From Paralvinella palmiformis (taxonomy: Eukaryota; Annelida; Polychaeta; Terebellida; Alvinellidae), in NCBI GenBank assembly GCA_025642065.1, contig JAODUP010000011.1:560001-624000 (forward strand): 64,000 nucleotides of DNA. Reading direction: 5' to 3'. Below the pieces are notes generated by a model. It saw only the letters and a program-made list of their open reading frames with translations, was not told where the DNA came from and did not search any database. This document shows positions 1 through 11,659 of the stretch, one piece after another (position 1 is the first letter of the stretch; every line of letters begins with the position of its first letter). The position numbers were made by a program, and so were the translations under genes.

Positions 1-35
1 CCCCAGGCCGTCGCTGTAGGGCACGGCCTAAAGCC
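1..35 (-). repeat. Possible 3' fragment of SINE family A
   Basis: The first bases resemble the end of the SINE family seen whole at 5531-5896, sharing a ccccagg..gtcgc...gcac..cct pattern. The match is short and has small gaps, so this is tentative. The rest of any element lies outside the window. Confidence 0.25.
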
Positions 36-97
36 ATTAGTAGTGACTTCAACCGTCAGATATACTGCGAGGAAAGATCTAGACAAACTTTCATATT

Positions 98-148
98 CGC
101 ATTTAGCCTACCATGTGCACAAAAGTTGTCCTTAAAACATCAATCATC
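98..148 (+). repeat. 3' fragment of SINE family B
   Basis: The segment reads like the 3' end of the family B SINE (atttagcctaccatgtgcac, then an aaaacatcaatcatc tail). That end is seen in full copies at 28621, 43010 and 63665. The tRNA-like head is missing, so this is a 5'-truncated copy. Confidence 0.6.
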
Positions 149-487
149 TTTATAGAGAGATTCAATACTGATATTGTATAAAAAAATATATAAATCATTA
201 ACTTTTACCATTATAAATCATGGGCTGTATATTTGTAAAGATTTACCAGTATATAGTTAGTCTTCAAAAAAAATCAAATTTTATCAAATTAATATGTTCG
301 CCTATCTTGTTATGTTTTAAGTTTTCTCTGAAGAATAAGCGTGTAATAATTGCTTCAGATGTTATAAACCTCATTATCATCATTATTAGCTTAATAATAA
401 TAATAATAATAATAATATAATTCATAATCATCATCATCAACGCCTTTTCGTTCGTTGTCACTATTAATATGACTTGTCATCTTTCAG

Positions 488-1000
488 GAAGCGTTGAAGT
501 CTCATCCAGCCATAGTGTGGATAGACAGCTCGGCCCGTCTACATCAATCTCTGGATCGCTACTATTCACGGATAGTCTCTTCCGGAGGCATCTATCTGTT
601 CACACCACCCCCCAAACACTCGGTGGTCCATAACACACATCCCTCACTCTACGAATACTTCCCGACAAACATTCGACAACTCCGTCATACCAGGATCCTA
701 ATGCCGGACGGATACTACTCCAGAACGGAATCCCTTTTCTGGCACGTCCTCTGGTGGTGGTCGATGTGTGCTCTGACCGAGGACTGTATATGTCCATGTC
801 GTCTAAAACCGTGTTCGTCCTTCACCTCCGAAAACGTTCTGGATTACATCGGTTGTCATAGATACGACATGTCTGTCATCAATATTCTCCTCGCTAATTA
901 CCATGGCTACGATTCTTCTATTTACGGGAATAGAAGAGAGATTAAAGTGTTCGAAAAATTGAGAAAAAATACCACATTCTATGAAGTGAAGGTGTGCTAA
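488..1000 (+). CDS. Terminal exon of a DUF1647-like protein (partial gene)
   Basis: The exon opens after a ctttcag acceptor at 481-487 and reads 170 codons to TAA at 998-1000. No ATG occurs near the start, so earlier exons must lie left of the window. Visible motifs include a WIDSSAR start, a WSMCAL segment followed by Cys-rich CICPCR, and HRYDMSVINILLAN near the C-terminus. This arrangement (W-D-S/A, CAL..CI.P, HR.D.S..NILL) is what I recall from the DUF1647 family of animals, thought to be glycosyltransferase-related. The family call rests on memory of motif order, not a search. A polyadenylation signal follows about 45 bases after the stop. Enzymatic function is unproven and the substrate is unknown. 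Confidence 0.6.
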   Translation, partial: EALKSHPAIVWIDSSARLHQSLDRYYSRIVSSGGIYLFTPPPKHSVVHNTHPSLYEYFPTNIRQLRHTRILMPDGYYSRTESLFWHVLWWWSMCALTEDCICPCRLKPCSSFTSENVLDYIGCHRYDMSVINILLANYHGYDSSIYGNRREIKVFEKLRKNTTFYEVKVC

Positions 1001-1043
1001 TTAGATGTACAGTTGTGAATTATAGCTGATTGATTAATTGAAT

Positions 1044-1049
1044 AATAAA
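1044..1049 (+). terminator. Polyadenylation signal for the 488-1000 gene
   Basis: A canonical AATAAA lies about 45 bases after the TAA stop, followed by T-rich sequence. This fits a very short 3' UTR. Confidence 0.6.
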
Positions 1050-2569
1050 CTATTGTTTTTAGAGTCTGGTTTTCGGTCTCTTTCAGTAATTGATGGATAT
1101 ATAAATATCTGTTTAAACCACTAAATTACGTTTATTGGAACAACAACAACAACAACCAAAATAATAATAATAATTGTAATAATATTAACATAGATTTAAT
1201 AAAGTGCCTTTATTAGCTATAACCTCTTAAAGGAGTTGTGTACAATAAAAACAAGTCTCAACGCGAGGAACCTAAAACTTTGTTAGAAATGTTCACGAGT
1301 TAGTATTATTTACCTGAAAAAGTTCCTATTAAGAGAAGATCATTTATCTCTGATCTCATCTGACATCACTTGTTTATGAAAATGGTCTACTCTACTAAAT
1401 GTCCAATCGCCATATGACCCAAGCAGAAAGAGAGGAAATTGTAACAGTTTCTAAAATGACCAGCTTTCGCCGAAATTGTTGAAGTTTGGGGTTGAGACCC
1501 CTGGCTCGCTTAATGAGCACAGCCATATTCCGACGAAAGATTTTCGGGATGAATTTTAAATGGGCAGACAGATATTTTGGGGAACTTCCATTTTATATTC
1601 TTATTAGTTTTGTTACAAATAAACGTGTTTGGTGGGGAATAATTGTGATGGTTTCATAATTGTTTTGAGCGTTTGACACTAAGCGAGCTATATTAGGCGG
1701 ATGTAGGTCAACGGTGCATGAATCACAGTTATAAGTGTTTCTTGTGTCCAGATTGTTTTTATGCTGTGAATAAACAGATTATATTAAACAGGTGGCACAG
1801 GTGGAAGTAAGCAGGGAAGTAAGCAGATAAGCACATCAATTTGAGATGATAACTGATTCTAAAATACTTAATACATTTTTTTTGTAATTTTGGCATAATT
1901 ATTTTGATGACGAATAAAATTTATCGTGATAACAATTAAAATTTCTTGTATCGTTAATTGTTACAATATCAAAATCTTCAAAAACTCCAAAATGACGTCA
2001 TTTTGTTAGGGAATCTCAGAGAAATAAACAAGACGTAATTTAGTATTTGGATAACTTTACTGACAGTGATTGATGCAGCGATTGAGAAGAAGCTGAATTG
2101 ACATGGATGAATATGAAATTATAGATAAATGTCAATATGACACACTATGCTTCAAGTATCGTAATGTCACTTAAAAGCCGTGAAATATTAGTTTTATGCT
2201 GATGGTAAACTTTCGTGAAAACTATCAAAAACAATATAACTGATGTTGAAAAAAAACATTCCCACGAAAACAAATACGTGAAAAAATTATAATAAATATT
2301 AGTATCTCTTACTGTAAAGAAATAGGTATTATTTGGGACTGCTTATTCAGGTTTTAGCTAATAGTTGCGATATTTGCAATTTCATTGATATCCATCCACT
2401 TCTGAATAGACTGTTTTAATGATCAACGAGCGAGTTAGCTTCAGAGGAACGATAGGCTTCGTTTACTAAACAACAATAAATCTTAACGACTATTAGACAA
2501 ATAAATTATAAAATTTTAACTTTATTTCAATCTGAGATCCCGATGATATTACGTCGCGCCTATCGAATA
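1050..2569. other. AT-rich intergenic stretch
   Basis: I see no convincing exon or RNA gene. The stretch holds short ACA and AAT runs and otherwise unique-looking AT-rich sequence. Confidence 0.5.
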
Positions 2570-3028
2570 AACGAATTTCAGCATGATGCTGTTCATCCGA
2601 GTACTTACGTCTGCAATACAAGCTTCAATTGAAAATGAAATATCATCACATTTATCTCATTACTTTAAAGTCATGTATACTTGTATATCATCGGCATAAC
2701 AATGATATTTAATATTATACCGTTTAATAATTTCACCAACTGGTTTGTTATACATACAGTAATTCTTTGGTCCTAAAACGGATCCCTGTGGTACACCACA
2801 AAGATTACCTACATCTGGTGATAGTTTATCCGCCACTAAAACATACAGAGTTATCTCGGCGAGGTACGACTTTAACCAAGTTAAGGCCCTTTCCTTGATT
2901 CCTAAAGAAAATTCTAAACGCTTCAGTAGAATTGGGTGATCGATTACGTCTAAAGCTGCTGATAAACCAACCATAATTAATGTAGTCCTGGATCCTTCAT
3001 CAAGAGCCTCGACAATGTTACTATCCAC
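2570..3028 (-). pseudogene. Non-LTR retrotransposon reverse transcriptase fragment
   Basis: The minus strand encodes the central part of a LINE reverse transcriptase. In order it shows LSAALDVIDHPILLKRLE, SYLAE, GVPQGSVLGP and the catalytic YADD box. Downstream, the frame meets adjacent TAA and TGA codons and then resumes with recognisable C-terminal text (DKCDDIS...EACIADVST). The Phe usual in the D-S-A-A-F-D block is Leu. There is no endonuclease domain, no 3' end and no flanking duplication, so this is a dead internal fragment. The motif spacing fits a Jockey/CR1-type element, but the clade cannot be fixed by eye. Confidence 0.88.
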
Positions 3029-3519
3029 TTTAAAATAATAAAAGGACCATTTTCAGTATCCTGAACAAATAATTACGCTGACCTACTGATAACTATTAAC
3101 TCCGAGAAAGATATAACATCCTATGTCAGGATCAGATCCATCTTGGATACCATGTTAGTACAAGAGTACTACACATCAATTCAATTCAATAACTTTGACT
3201 AATGACTAATAACTATATACATAAACCTTTTTAAGCCAATGGCGACACAGTAATGTAGTATGCAGTGTATCACTCATGATATCCTGTAATATTGCATTGC
3301 CCGATCTAGTCAAAACAGTATACACATTTTTTTTTCTTATGAACCTTTTGCATGTGGATAAATAGATAGATAGATTCTGATCTGCTCCCAGTTAGGCCTC
3401 GTGCTAGTATATTTACTCTGCTCTAGTCACTTAAAACGGCCTTCTAAAAGAACCAAACTAACTGTAAACATTTCTCTTAAACCCACACAAACTTGGAAGT
3501 TAATGTTTATGTCTAGTGA

Positions 3520-3521
<2 letters not shown>

Positions 3522-3601
<80 letters not shown>
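3522..3601. repeat. (TA)n followed by (GA)n microsatellite
   Basis: About 48 bases of TA units run directly into about 30 bases of GA units. Confidence 0.95.
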
Positions 3602-3603
<2 letters not shown>

Positions 3604-3624
3604 GACTATGTTTTGTTCAGGATA

Positions 3625-3735
3625 TGTCTAGTGTACGCCCAGGGTTATTATTATAAAGTGTTTTGTGTTTATCTCGACCAGTTGGATAAAATCATTGCAC
3701 TATTAGATATTCGTTTTAAATCTGTCGAAAGACAC
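3625..3735 (+). pseudogene. Possible hAT transposase relic
   Basis: A 75-codon open stretch contains YYYKVFCVYLDQLDKIIALL followed by DIRF. This recalls the Y-Y-R-..-F-.-LD-..I..L..RF segment of hAT-type transposases. There is no DDE residue, terminal repeat or longer frame to support it. It could equally be chance. Confidence 0.2.
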
Positions 3736-4506
3736 CCAGCGTCCCGTGAAAAAAATTATTGCTTTAATGATCGTTTGTTGGAAGTGTTGGTTGTTTTTAA
3801 TTATAATATTTTGGACAATAGTAAAGACAATTTAAAATAAAATTTGAGACGGTACACCTAGTGGACATTTAACCTTGAAAACAATAATACCGAATCCCTT
3901 TCATTTATTCATACATTTATCATCTCAAAAACGATTCATCTACCGTATAATGTACACAAATAATGTACACAATTGTTTCTTGTCTGCCGCTAGGTGTCAT
4001 CCCAATTATGCATACTAACATCCTATTACGTCTACCCGAAATTAAATAATCAGGAGTTTTATTAATTAAACGAGTCAAACCCCACTCTTGCCTCTGATGA
4101 TCAGTCAAAGTAATTAGTTTAACATTTGTATAGCCTTTTATAAACTCTCAATTTATCATGAACCATAACTGTCTCATCTGAAACTGAATAGTCCCAAAAA
4201 TTCATCCTCCCCCCTCTAATCATATTCGTGAGTTTCTCTATACTCATCCAGGTATATAATTATATAAGTATCTGGGACACATGCTGTCAGTAAGATGTTT
4301 ATTCCCAAATGTTAGTACATATTTTATTGCTGTTTTATTGCGCAATAATGCGAATACTGCCTAAGTGTAAGACAGTAAACGTCACTTGACCATGGTGGCG
4401 CCACCAGCTATAAAGCGGCAATACGTCGCTGTCAGTACTCCAATTATCTACGAGCTATTTGTTATTATGGGTCGTAGGCAGGTTATATTGAGGAAAATAA
4501 TAAATA

Positions 4507-4508
<2 letters not shown>

Positions 4509-4557
<49 letters not shown>
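4509..4557. repeat. (AT)n microsatellite
   Basis: About 49 bases of AT dinucleotides, upstream of the heat-shock promoter. Confidence 0.95.
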
Positions 4558-4561
<4 letters not shown>

Positions 4562-4867
4562 CTAGCTTAAATGGAGATTCATCCCATAATCATATTGTTT
4601 TAAAATAAGATCATTTAAGTCAGTGTCTAGCCGAACAGCCCCACTACCCAGGGACCCAGCACCTCACATACATAAACCCCCAACCCCCATCCAAGGGAAT
4701 GTGACTGTGGTGATAATACATATTTTTAAGTATCTGTGCTAATGCATTTACTCTTACTCCAAAAACACAAACAAACCTATAAATACCCTATCTTGATAGT
4801 AAACAATAATAATGTTATTGACATCAATGTGCACGGTTACGTTATGACGAAGTTACGAGAGTCGACA

Positions 4868-4923
4868 GGAAACTTCGGGAATGTTCGCGCGATTATGACG
4901 TCACGATCGGGCTGCCTATAAAA
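4868..4923 (+). promoter_or_regulatory. Heat-shock promoter: HSE, CRE and TATA box
   Basis: Positions 4868-4887 fit the heat-shock element nGAAnnTTCnnGAAnnTTCn exactly, with four alternating units (GAA at 4869, TTC at 4874, GAA at 4879, TTC at 4884). A perfect CRE palindrome, TGACGTCA, lies at 4896-4903 and a TATAAAA box at 4917-4923. The order and spacing are those of metazoan hsp promoters bound by HSF1. The first gene downstream on this strand is the small heat-shock protein at 8741-10855, with a plausible noncoding first exon in between. The link to that gene is an inference. Confidence 0.8.
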
Positions 4924-4946
4924 GGTGGCAGGCCGTCGGGTTAACT

Positions 4947-5045
4947 GAATGGTGAATAAATTTGATTAGGGGTGCTGAGTAACGACGAATAAACGGCAAA
5001 ATAAGGACTCTTCAGCTTTGTATTTGTCTCCGAGACAACAAATAG
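4947..5045 (+). other. Putative noncoding first exon of the small heat-shock gene
   Basis: Transcription from the TATA box should start near 4947. A strong donor (AATAG|GTAAGTAG) follows at 5045/5046. The next good acceptor in front of a start codon is the ttttccag just before 8741. The exon would be 5' UTR only and the intron about 3.7 kb. The start is estimated from TATA spacing, not observed. Confidence 0.55.
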
Positions 5046-5530
5046 GTAAGTAGCTTTTATTGTGCATTGTTTATAATCACTGTCATTACGTTGTTTAGCC
5101 GTATATTGTACAATAAGCCGATATCATACTCGCTGGCCCTGCCATGCCTGGACCAAGACGACGGCTAGACCGCCATATTTATTGGCGTTTCGTATTTCCG
5201 AACAAAAAGCTTCGTCTATCCCAGAATAATTCTTAGCAAACCACCGTTTTTTAGCTCTACTTCGTCGTGTACTTTCTTTCTGGAGGCTGTGCCGTTGTTT
5301 TGCATTGTTGTTGGGTGTTTGGGCGAATTAAACGTGTTTGTCCGAGAACGAGGGCGGATAGGTCTAGAACGCTCTAGAATGTTTCTGATATATTTAGCTC
5401 GTGTTCTGGGATATTCTAATTTATCCCGTCTCTGAAAACGCACAAATATGCAACCAACTAGAATTAATATCGTTTCACCTATAAAGAATATTGAGTAACT
5501 CCTTAGTCTTAGTGCAGATTTTAGACGCTT

Positions 5531-5896
5531 GTTTTTCTTTTCGGGAGAATCCCCAGGCTGTCGCCTATTCGGCACAACCTCTATGTATAATGTTGGAGTG
5601 GTTGAGAAATCTTCTCCTGCCCCACCACTCACAGGGTAGCAGTATGGAAAGATGGAGCCGAAATACCCTGAGGGTGGTCACTTCCAGGGTTTTTTACGTC
5701 CTTAAGGGGTCTTTAACGTCCCCCTTTATTTTTAATAATTCAGTGGAAACGGCAGCGTCATTTAACGTGGTCAACCACCCACGATGTTGTGAGCCGAGAA
5801 ATTAATCTCTGGAAAGGTGTCGACCTCTTGCTGGGTTCGAACCTTTGACCGTTGGCACCAAGTGCCGGTTGCTTAACCGCTAGGCCACCGGAGCTC
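5531..5896 (-). mobile_element. SINE family A, full-length copy
   Basis: On the minus strand the element begins with a tRNA-like head (GAGCTCCGGTGGCCTAGCGG, B-box-like GGTTCGAACCC) and runs about 365 bases to an A-rich end. It is homologous along its length to copies at 32366-32701 and 51133-51496. AGACGCTT occurs on both sides (5523-5530 and 5901-5908) and may be a target-site duplication. The element sits in the presumed first intron of the small heat-shock gene. Confidence 0.88.
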
Positions 5897-7784
5897 ACTA
5901 AGACGCTTTGCAGTTTGCTCATAATATTTATACGCCATGATGATTTGTTAGACGTCTAGATAATGACATTAGAGTCTAATATTATATTTGTTCTATATTC
6001 ATTTGGCCGATCTAAAAATATACATTATGATAATGTATATTTTACAAATTACAAAAATCATATACTGTATTTCTTGCATTTGGTTGATACCAATGGAGTT
6101 GGAGAAATAAGAGAATTTTCAAAACAATTTAATTCGTGTCATCTTTCAGCGGCCGTGTAAACACGTTTGTGCAGGTCTAAGAAATATACTATTGCCAATA
6201 GCATTGAATAGGTAATAGTATACCTTTTATACCAGTATTGGTCTGATTGTTGTATTGGTCATTTTGTTGGTCAGTGTAACGAGGTTGTTGGTGTAGTGAG
6301 GTTTCAGTTACAAGTAACATGCTATTTATTGTTGAATCAGTACCAAGTTATTGTGCAGTGACCCTGATCTGGTTGTTCTGGATGAATATTATCTAAGATT
6401 CACAGTAATAGTGAGGTATAAAATCTGTACTGGATTGGTTATCTGATTGGATATTGACAAACCAATCAAATAATAGATTGTTATAAAGTAATTAATTAGT
6501 ACTGTATTTACTAATGTTGAAGATTGTTGTACTCCTTGTATACGAGATCTGAGTATTTGGAGTATCTGCTATAGCTCTGACCTAATCCATTTGATGTTAT
6601 TGTTATTCCTCCATTTGTATTGTTTTTAAGAAGATTCAGATTTTTTCACCTTTCTTGGAAGAATACAACCAGAAGTTGTAGATTTCTCTTGTGTATTTTT
6701 ATTTCTGTTTGATTCCTGTTGTTCTAGGAACAATGGAGATAACAAATCGTAGCTCATTCAGATTGTGCTGTGTACATTTTTTTTTATTCCCATCCAGACA
6801 CTACTTGTTATTTGTATTTTTATGCAGAATATTCCTATATTTAGGGCTATAATGTGAACCCAATATGTGTAGTAGCCTTGTTGCAGCTGAAGAATCAACA
6901 ACAAGGGGCCAGTTCTATGCTTTAAAATAATGGCTATAGTCAGTTAATCAAAATAAAAGTTATATAAGTAAGATAAAGACATGAACATTACTTTGTGTAC
7001 AAATTATTTTACTTTGTTGACTAATTTCAAACAACCTTTGATAGGTTATAAAAAGGTAAACAAAGATTTTGGATTGTATTACCTGGGCACAAGTGACTGT
7101 TAACTTTATTTTCAGCAAATCTTCATTTGATTATTACATGTAAATTTTTTAAATTACACTAATGAGTGTTTAGCTCCATGTGATTTGAGCATTGTTGCTG
7201 GCTACAAAAGGCAGTATCTCTGATTTTTCTAACCCAAGTCTAGGAGCCTCTCACATTTTGTCTAGCAGGGTCTATTGATTTCCAGAAGATTATGAATAAT
7301 CACTACAAAAGTTGTACAGACAGTATTTTGCTGATAATTATTCTGAACACACATGTATACATCTTGGCAACAAATTATAATAAAGCAGCATCTTTGCTAT
7401 TTTATTATATGTATCAACCAGACTCTAATGCAGTGTAGTTCTTCATGAATATCAACTACCAGAAACACCTAATTAGCTGAATACAGGTATATTAATAGCC
7501 AAACTGGAAGGAATATTAACCACAGACCAAAGTGAAGTTTTTTTATTGTAAAAAAATATTTTTACATTGAATTGTTAAAACGTTAACATATGTACAAAAT
7601 TGTTAAAATATAAAAATAACCATGAACAATAAAGTCATAGTGTATATCATTAGGCAAACACATTCATATCTTGACAACATGACTGTTAATATCCATCTGT
7701 GGGCAGACTAGAAACGGGTTTGGACCGTGGGTGTTTTCTCTGGTTCAGGATTTCAGACAGAATCTTTTGAACACTTCTGTAATG

Positions 7785-7900
7785 CACAGCATTTTGGCAG
7801 CATTACTGCCTTGCTGATAACCACATTTCTTACATTTAGCATATTTTTTCTTGCAAATAGTCGCATGAAGAAAATGTTCCCCACACAGCCTTACACCTTT
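7785..7900 (-). pseudogene. Possible retrotransposon Gag zinc-knuckle relic
   Basis: The minus strand reads CGEHFLHATICKKKYAKC and then KKCGYQQG within one open stretch. The cysteine spacing and the AKCKKCG text recall the paired CCHC knuckles of Gypsy-type Gag proteins. The first Cys and second His of the usual motifs are missing, and the frame ends soon after. This is a short degenerate trace at best. Confidence 0.3.
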
Positions 7901-8434
7901 ATACATGGTTAAAAATCTTTGAAGATATCTGTCTGTGGTATTTGAGATGGGCTATCAGCAGATTGTCAGGCCCAGGGGTTAGCAGTTAGGCTTACAAGTT
8001 GGTGATGCAGTCAGTGAGTGTCACCTATATTTGGTGATCAGGGACGTAGGGCAGTTACATCCTATTTTTTTAATTTCGTTTTTGGGGTAAGATTATTAAT
8101 TGTTAGATTAGGTTTATGGGTTTTCTGTACCAATGAACTGAACACATTTAGTCAACTGGTCAATGCATTGTATAATATATAGTATTACTAACATTATGTT
8201 TCAATGAACAGGTATTATTAAATCTGTAATACTTAATATTAATCGTGATTTTTACAGTAATAGCTGAATTGTTAATAGAAAAGGGATTTTTTACAATTCC
8301 TTGTGAAAAAAAAGGTTTTAACAACATTAAATAACAAATTAAAAATGTTAATAAAGTCAGTATAAATAACCTGTCAATCCTGTGACAGTCTTTCAGGGCT
8401 GTGGTACAAATCTCATTCATATCTATGTTTGGTG

Positions 8435-8590
8435 GGGTCTCGGTGGACTAACTAGTAGTGCAATTGGTCAGAAACCTCTATCACAAGTTTAGATCCTAGT
8501 TTGTCTGAAGGGTGTGTAATAATTCCACTTTAATTTGCTGCCTTTGGAGGTCACTTGGGCAATTTAGCCTACTGTTTCCACATCTCATAA
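8435..8590 (+). repeat. Diverged SINE family B copy
   Basis: It keeps the layout of family B (tctcggtggactaactagta head, a tctgaagggtgt middle, cctttggaggtcact, and a tttagcctac block). Many bases differ from fresher copies such as 43010-43190. It lies just upstream of the first coding exon of the small heat-shock gene. Confidence 0.65.
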
Positions 8591-8740
8591 TTGTGTGCGA
8601 AACATTTTTCTTGAGATTACCCCATAACTATATTTCTTGGGTGTGACCAGGATTGTGGCTAAACAATATAATCATCCAATAAGTCATCTGATGTTTTTAT
8701 GTTTAGCAACAGTCATTAGTTTTTATTTTCCAGATCCACC

Positions 8741-10855
8741 ATGGCACTGATAGAGAGGTTCTTCCCAGTTCAGATGTACACTTTCAACTTCTTTGACCAA
8801 ATCTTTGCCGAGATGGAGAGGGAATTCGCAAATATGGACCAAGAGATGACGAGAATGCGTGGACAAATGCATCAGTTGGTGCCCATGCACACAAGTGCCC
8901 CTCGTGACATCAAGGATGTTACCATTCACCCAAACCTGCCCATTGTTGAGGAGAAGGGTCAGACAAAGCTCAAACTGGAATTTGATGTGCATACCTTCAA
9001 ACCTGAGGAAGTCAAGGTGAAAGTAATTGGTGATAACATTTTGCAGGTAGGTATCTCATATATTATTAATAATAATGACCTAAATGGCAGTTTTTAATGT
9101 GGCTGGCAACCTCAAATGAGGGAGACGTGTAAATTATAGCTTCCCCACGGAGACTAATTCTAAATAAATTTAGAATATATGGCATATTCGGTGGAGAAAA
9201 CCTTGCCAGTTGCCTAAACTAATTAAAACACGCCCCTCACTGAGACACACTTAAAATTGACATCAAAAATATTGCACTGAACTGTGTGATAAGGCTAGCG
9301 CCGATAAAACAACATGTGCATGGTAGCCTTATTACAGTGATATTTTTGATTATGACAGTGCAATGTCTATTAGACCCTGTATTTACTTTTCGCCAACAAT
9401 TCACGAACAGATGATCATTGAGCAGGACACGCCAGTGGATATCATTGTCAAACTGAATTTGAATATCACTGTAAAAATAAAACATAAAACAGAGTATCCA
9501 GAATATGTGTCGTGGGCATTTGAAAATGGTTGGATACCGAATCTAGCAAATCTTTCAGAAACTAGAACTTTGTGTTAATTTTTCCATAAAACAAGTATTT
9601 AAAAAACAATGGCCTTATGATTTGTTAATATTTGCATTACATACAAGGTATGTGTAAATGGAAAAATAGGTGTGCACAAATTGATTCTTATTCCATGTAG
9701 ATTCTTTAAATGATTGATAATAAAAATTTAAATAATACCTTCCTGCCAGTTTTAGGTTTAGAATTGCCTTGCTGTAGCCTCTTGTATATATATATATATA
9801 TATATATAATCAAAAGGAAGTTGATGCCAAATGTTATTGTATCCTGTTCATTTAAAGAATACTTTCTCAATCAAAATAATGTACTGTAGTTGGATATTGT
9901 AAATTTGTATTCTCTTATGGAAATTAGTGGAAATCTGTTTCTACTGTGGTTTTATGATGATACTGAAAATTCATCACAAATTTGTAAAAGGATAAACCGT
10001 TGGTACCTAGATAATTGTTGATTTTGATGAGGATGCTGCCGAAAGTGGTCATTCACTGTGATATAAATAGAACCTGGGCTTGGCATAGGGCTCAACCATT
10101 TATTGGTACTTGATTGGTTGATTGTTGAAGATTCATGAGTTACTCATTTCCCGTTAAGTAGTTCTGTAAGAATTTTATCTTGAATCGCCTCTGTGGTCTA
10201 GTTAGTAGTGCATTGGACCACATATCACTACCATCTGATTACTAATCTCGGCATGGGCATATCTGAAGGGTGTTTCATCTTTAACTTCGATTCATTACCT
10301 TTGGATGTTGCTCAGCCCATTTGGCCTACCATCTGCACAAAAGTGGCCATTAAATATCAATCATCATCATCTTGAATGGCCAGTTTCATTTAAGTGTTCC
10401 CCTATGTCATTGTTTGAAAAGAATATAACTTAACTGAAATACAAATGATATTGCCTTTATGATCTCTGTCAGTGTTGCACATGATAGACAGACATTTCTC
10501 ATGTCACAGATGGTGAGGATAATGAGATCGTCTTTTGTTGTACTCCATTTCAGAGTATGTTTACTTTAAGATTTTGTATTATCCAGAGTTTGTTTAGTGA
10601 TGTTTTGTTTGTTGTTGCTGTTTCTAGGTGGAAGCCATACATGAGACCAATACAAAAACAACCCATGAACAGTACTCTTACTTCAGACAGTACCATCTTC
10701 CTGAGGGAGTAGATGCCAATGCCATTAAGCCATCCCTGACCAAAGATGGAGTACTCACCATAGAGGCTCCAGCTCCTGCCCTCAAACCCCAAGAAAGGCT
10801 CATCCCCATAGATTTCAAGAAAGATGATGACAAGAAAACTGCTTCTGGAAATTAA
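8741..10855 (+). CDS. Small heat-shock protein (alpha-crystallin family)
   Basis: ATP-independent holdase chaperone of the HSP20/alpha-crystallin family, expected in cytosol or nucleus. CDS is join(8741-9046, 10628-10855), both phase 0, giving 177 residues, normal for the family. The start follows a ttttccag acceptor and a ccaccATGG context. Residues 1-65 are the variable N-terminal arm. The alpha-crystallin domain runs about 70-150, with LEFDVHTFKPEEVKVKV before the intron and SYFRQYHLPEGVD and KDGVLTIEAP after it. The C-terminal I-P-I motif (161-163), which docks neighbouring subunits, is intact and is followed by a Lys/Asp-rich tail. The intron falls inside the domain (ILQ|VEAIHE). Its 1.6 kb hold two SINEs. 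A heat-shock promoter lies at 4868-4923. Orthology to a specific vertebrate HSPB cannot be claimed. Confidence 0.93.
9064..9240 (-). repeat. SINE family C, truncated copy in small heat-shock gene intron
   Basis: The segment matches the 3' half of the element at 59430-59725 (aaatggcagtt, ggcaacctcaaatgaggg, agcttccccacggagactaa, ggtggagaaaaccttgccag). Both copies end in an (ATT)n-type run on the same side. The tRNA-like head is absent here, so it is 5'-truncated. Confidence 0.8.
9783..9808. repeat. (TA)n microsatellite
   Basis: About 26 bases of TA units within the small heat-shock gene intron. Confidence 0.9.
10187..10370 (+). mobile_element. SINE family B copy with target-site duplication
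   Basis: The tRNA-like head starts GCCTCTGTGGTCTAGTTAGT, followed by the family B body (gggcatatctgaagggtgtt, cagcccatttggcctacc, gcacaaaagtggcc) and an ATC-rich tail. ATCTTGAAT occurs directly before (10177-10185) and after (10369-10377), a 9-base target-site duplication. It lies in the intron of the small heat-shock gene, close to the second coding exon. Confidence 0.85.
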
Positions 10856-11624
10856 GTCTCCATCGCATTGTATCTCCAATTGCAGCATTTAAACAGACCT
10901 GCCAGCTGTGATAACACTGAGGAGCACAGAATGGCAATTGTTTGTAGTTCCTGCTTTGGGCTTGCTCTTCGCATAACATTCTTGTAAATAATGTAATCCT
11001 ACCATAGCTGGGTGTTGTCAGACCAATCTCGGTATGTGTGAGTGTTTGATGTGTTTAATTTTTCTAGTGTATATTCTGTTGTACAAATGGCAGCCTTGTA
11101 ATATAGTTACTGCACATCACATTGTTCTACAAGGCCTTGATGGCATTATTGTACAATGTTGGGGGCTAAACATGGTATCATTAAGCTTGACATTCTGAAA
11201 GAACATTATTCAATGACAAAAAAAATATTCATACATGCATTGCTTATTTCTTGTTCCTTATTAAGTGTTCTGTATATATTTTTTGTTATTGTGGTAAAAT
11301 TTCAGTTATTCGAAGCATAAAACTTGTTGTACCAAATATTGATCCAAATGAATATTTTCATCATTGCTTGATGATATGGATAAAGACTACGAAATTAGTT
11401 TTCTACACTTGTAATAAGAAAAAGATTTTAATATCTCAACTGTTTGTTAATGTTTTGTTATCCTGGATAAGCCTGTATGGAATGAAATATGCTAGAAGTG
11501 ATTTAATATGTTGATAAAATAGTTTTGTTGATTATTGTTTTGTACGTAATAGAATCGCTTTGTTGCTGATAGTATTGTATTTTGCCGGAAGTAGAATTGA
11601 TGCAGAAGAAACATTATCTGTGGC

Positions 11625-11630
11625 AATAAA
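11625..11630 (+). terminator. Polyadenylation signal, small heat-shock gene
   Basis: AATAAA about 770 bases after the stop, followed by a TTTTGTTGAG region. Further AATAAA copies near 11720 and 11877 are alternatives. Confidence 0.5.
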
Positions 11631-11659
11631 CATTTCTGCCAATTATTCACTACTTGTTT

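Noticed and set aside
10550..10888. Minus-strand ORF opposite the second small heat-shock coding exon
   Set aside because: It is an antisense shadow of a well-supported coding exon.
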